Assembly (NCBI GenBank): GCA_050945815.1
Contig: JBMNTQ010000116.1
Coordinates: forward strand, 1 to 6,427
Direction: 5' to 3'
Source of the DNA: JBMNTQ01 sp050945815
GTDB taxonomy: Bacteria; Bacillota; Clostridia; Christensenellales; JBMNTQ01
DNA length: 6,427 bases
Shown here: in pieces, positions 5,269 to 6,427 of the stretch
How positions within the stretch are numbered: position 1 is the first letter of the stretch
How the letters are laid out: the number at the start of each line of letters is the position of its first letter
The notes under the pieces: model-generated
What the model was told of the DNA's origin: nothing
What the model saw: the letters and a program-made list of their open reading frames with translations, nothing else
Databases searched by the model: none
Made by a program: the position numbers and the translations under genes

Positions 5269-6427
5269 ATGAGCCTACCCTCCGCCGTCCTGCACGCAAT
5301 CAAACAACACGCCCTCCTAGCACCGCGAGAAACGGTGCTGGTCGCCCTGTCCGGCGGCGCGGATTCCATGGCCCTCTTGCATATTCTATGGAAGCTCCAG
5401 AAAACTCTGGATATTTCCCTAACCGCTGCCCATGTCCACCATGGCCTGCGTGCAGCAGCAGACGGCGATGCGGTTTTTTCCCGTACATTTTGCGAAAAAC
5501 TGGGCATAGCGTTCACCCTCTCCTATGTAGACACGCCCGCCCACATCAAAAAAACCCGGCAAAGCGTAGAAGAAGCCGCCCGCACCCTGCGCTATCAGGC
5601 GCTGAATCAAGCTGCCGACGCATGCAGCGCGCAAAAGATCGCCCTTGGCCACCACAAAGACGATCAGGCAGAAACCGTCCTGCTGCACCTTCTGCGAGGC
5701 AGCGGCATACAGGGCCTTTGCGGTATGCCTAAAAAGCGCGGCCGCCTGATTCGTCCGCTGCTGTCCACCAGCAAAGAAGAAATCCTCGCATACTGCGCAG
5801 CACACAACATCCCCTTTTTGCAGGACGAAACCAACCAAAGCCTGCGCTTTCGTCGCAACAGCATCCGCCACGAGCTTCTGCCCTTCCTGCAAAAACACTA
5901 CAACCCCAACATCACCGACGCCCTGTGCCGCAGCGCCGACCTGCTAGCGGAGGAAAACGCCTACTTAAACGAATTGGCCCACCAATCCTTCCGCAGCCTA
6001 TCCGACATACAAAAAGACGGTCTGGCCTTTTCCACAGACGCCCTTGGGCAACAGCCCCTCGCTTTAAAGCGCCGGGTGCTGCGCATCGCTCTGTCTAGGC
6101 TGGGCAGTCTGAAAAACTTGCGGCAACAGCATGTCGATGCAGTCTTAGCCCTGCGCAGCGGCAGCATCCCCCTGCCCGGCGGCGTCCTTGCCCGGGAAAG
6201 CAGCGGTATGCTTCTGCTGTCTCAATCCCCGGCGTCCGAGGAAGCCCCCTGGTCCATACCGCTGCGCATCCCCGGTGCCACCGCCACCCCGCGCGGAACG
6301 CTCCAAGTCCGCCCCTTAGGGCAAAGGCTGCCGGTGGGCGCGTCCGAATATACCCAATATTTCCCCATAAGCTTCCCAAAAGGCTGTGTGCTTCGTTGCC
6401 GCCAACCTTCCGATTATATCCGCCCCT
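5269..6427 (+). CDS. tilS: tRNA(Ile)-lysidine synthase (partial, C-terminus beyond right edge)
   Basis: TilS joins lysine to C34 of tRNA-Ile with anticodon CAU, using ATP. This changes both decoding and charging from Met/AUG to Ile/AUA, and is essential in most bacteria. The 386 visible residues contain the PP-loop SGGADS (28-33), HVHHGLR (55-61), GHHKDDQAET (127-136; the usual form is GHHADDQAET), RGSGIQGLCGM (143-153) and IRPLL (161-165). Further on are DETNQSLRFRRNSIRHELLP, the conserved end of the catalytic domain, and a C-terminal RCRQPSDYIRP, equivalent to RxRxPGDxxxP of the TilS C-terminal domain with G changed to S. Bacillota TilS proteins have about 430-480 residues, so some 50-90 are missing. 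The start at 5269 has AGGAAG (5256-5261) 7 nt upstream; an ATG at 5262 is followed at once by a stop. It is transcribed divergently from the hexonate operon and has no obvious functional link to it. Confidence 0.97.
   Translation, partial: MSLPSAVLHAIKQHALLAPRETVLVALSGGADSMALLHILWKLQKTLDISLTAAHVHHGLRAAADGDAVFSRTFCEKLGIAFTLSYVDTPAHIKKTRQSVEEAARTLRYQALNQAADACSAQKIALGHHKDDQAETVLLHLLRGSGIQGLCGMPKKRGRLIRPLLSTSKEEILAYCAAHNIPFLQDETNQSLRFRRNSIRHELLPFLQKHYNPNITDALCRSADLLAEENAYLNELAHQSFRSLSDIQKDGLAFSTDALGQQPLALKRRVLRIALSRLGSLKNLRQQHVDAVLALRSGSIPLPGGVLARESSGMLLLSQSPASEEAPWSIPLRIPGATATPRGTLQVRPLGQRLPVGASEYTQYFPISFPKGCVLRCRQPSDYIRP

Noticed and set aside
4949..5299. A 542-residue version of the LarA-family protein starting at 5299
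   Set aside because: It would overlap the start of tilS, lacks a recognisable extra domain and contains the likely promoter; the internal ATG at 4948 has a strong ribosome binding site and gives the normal family length.
5419..5898. A 159-codon minus-strand open frame opposite tilS
   Set aside because: It is a shadow of tilS, whose motifs and ribosome binding site are clear on the plus strand.

Overview
The window looks like bacterial chromosome, most likely from Bacillota (Clostridia-like). This rests on strong AGGAGG-type ribosome binding sites, an FGGY gluconokinase next to 6-phosphogluconate dehydrogenase (as in the Bacillus gnt operon), a UxuB-type short-chain dehydrogenase, and moderately GC-rich coding sequence. 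The genus cannot be told from the sequence alone.

Layout: five protein genes in two divergent units around an intergenic region at 4949-5268. On the minus strand, four closely spaced genes run leftward: a LarA-family nickel-pincer racemase/epimerase (4948-3671), a short-chain dehydrogenase of the D-mannonate oxidoreductase type (3582-2761), an FGGY-family carbohydrate kinase best read as gluconokinase (2745-1333), and 6-phosphogluconate dehydrogenase gnd (1301 to beyond the left edge). Each has a good ribosome binding site. The gaps are 88, 15 and 31 nt, so this is very probably one operon. On the plus strand, tilS (tRNA-Ile lysidine synthase) starts at 5269 and runs off the right edge.

How the genes may work together: the four minus-strand genes can be read in order as one catabolic route. 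The dehydrogenase reduces D-fructuronate to D-mannonate, the LarA homologue inverts C2 to give D-gluconate, the kinase makes 6-phosphogluconate, and Gnd decarboxylates it to ribulose 5-phosphate. This would carry hexuronate or hexonate carbon into the pentose phosphate pathway without mannonate dehydratase, KDG kinase or KDPG aldolase. The enzyme families are seen directly. The substrates and pathway are inferred from family knowledge and gene order. This is the main finding.

The intergenic region holds a well-spaced candidate promoter for each direction. A 16-bp palindrome overlaps the tilS -10 box, and a 6-bp inverted repeat abuts the operon -35 box. Other oddities are a 12-bp direct repeat behind the epimerase gene and a perfect 14-bp inverted repeat inside the kinase gene. 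No RNA genes, mobile elements or CRISPR arrays were seen.
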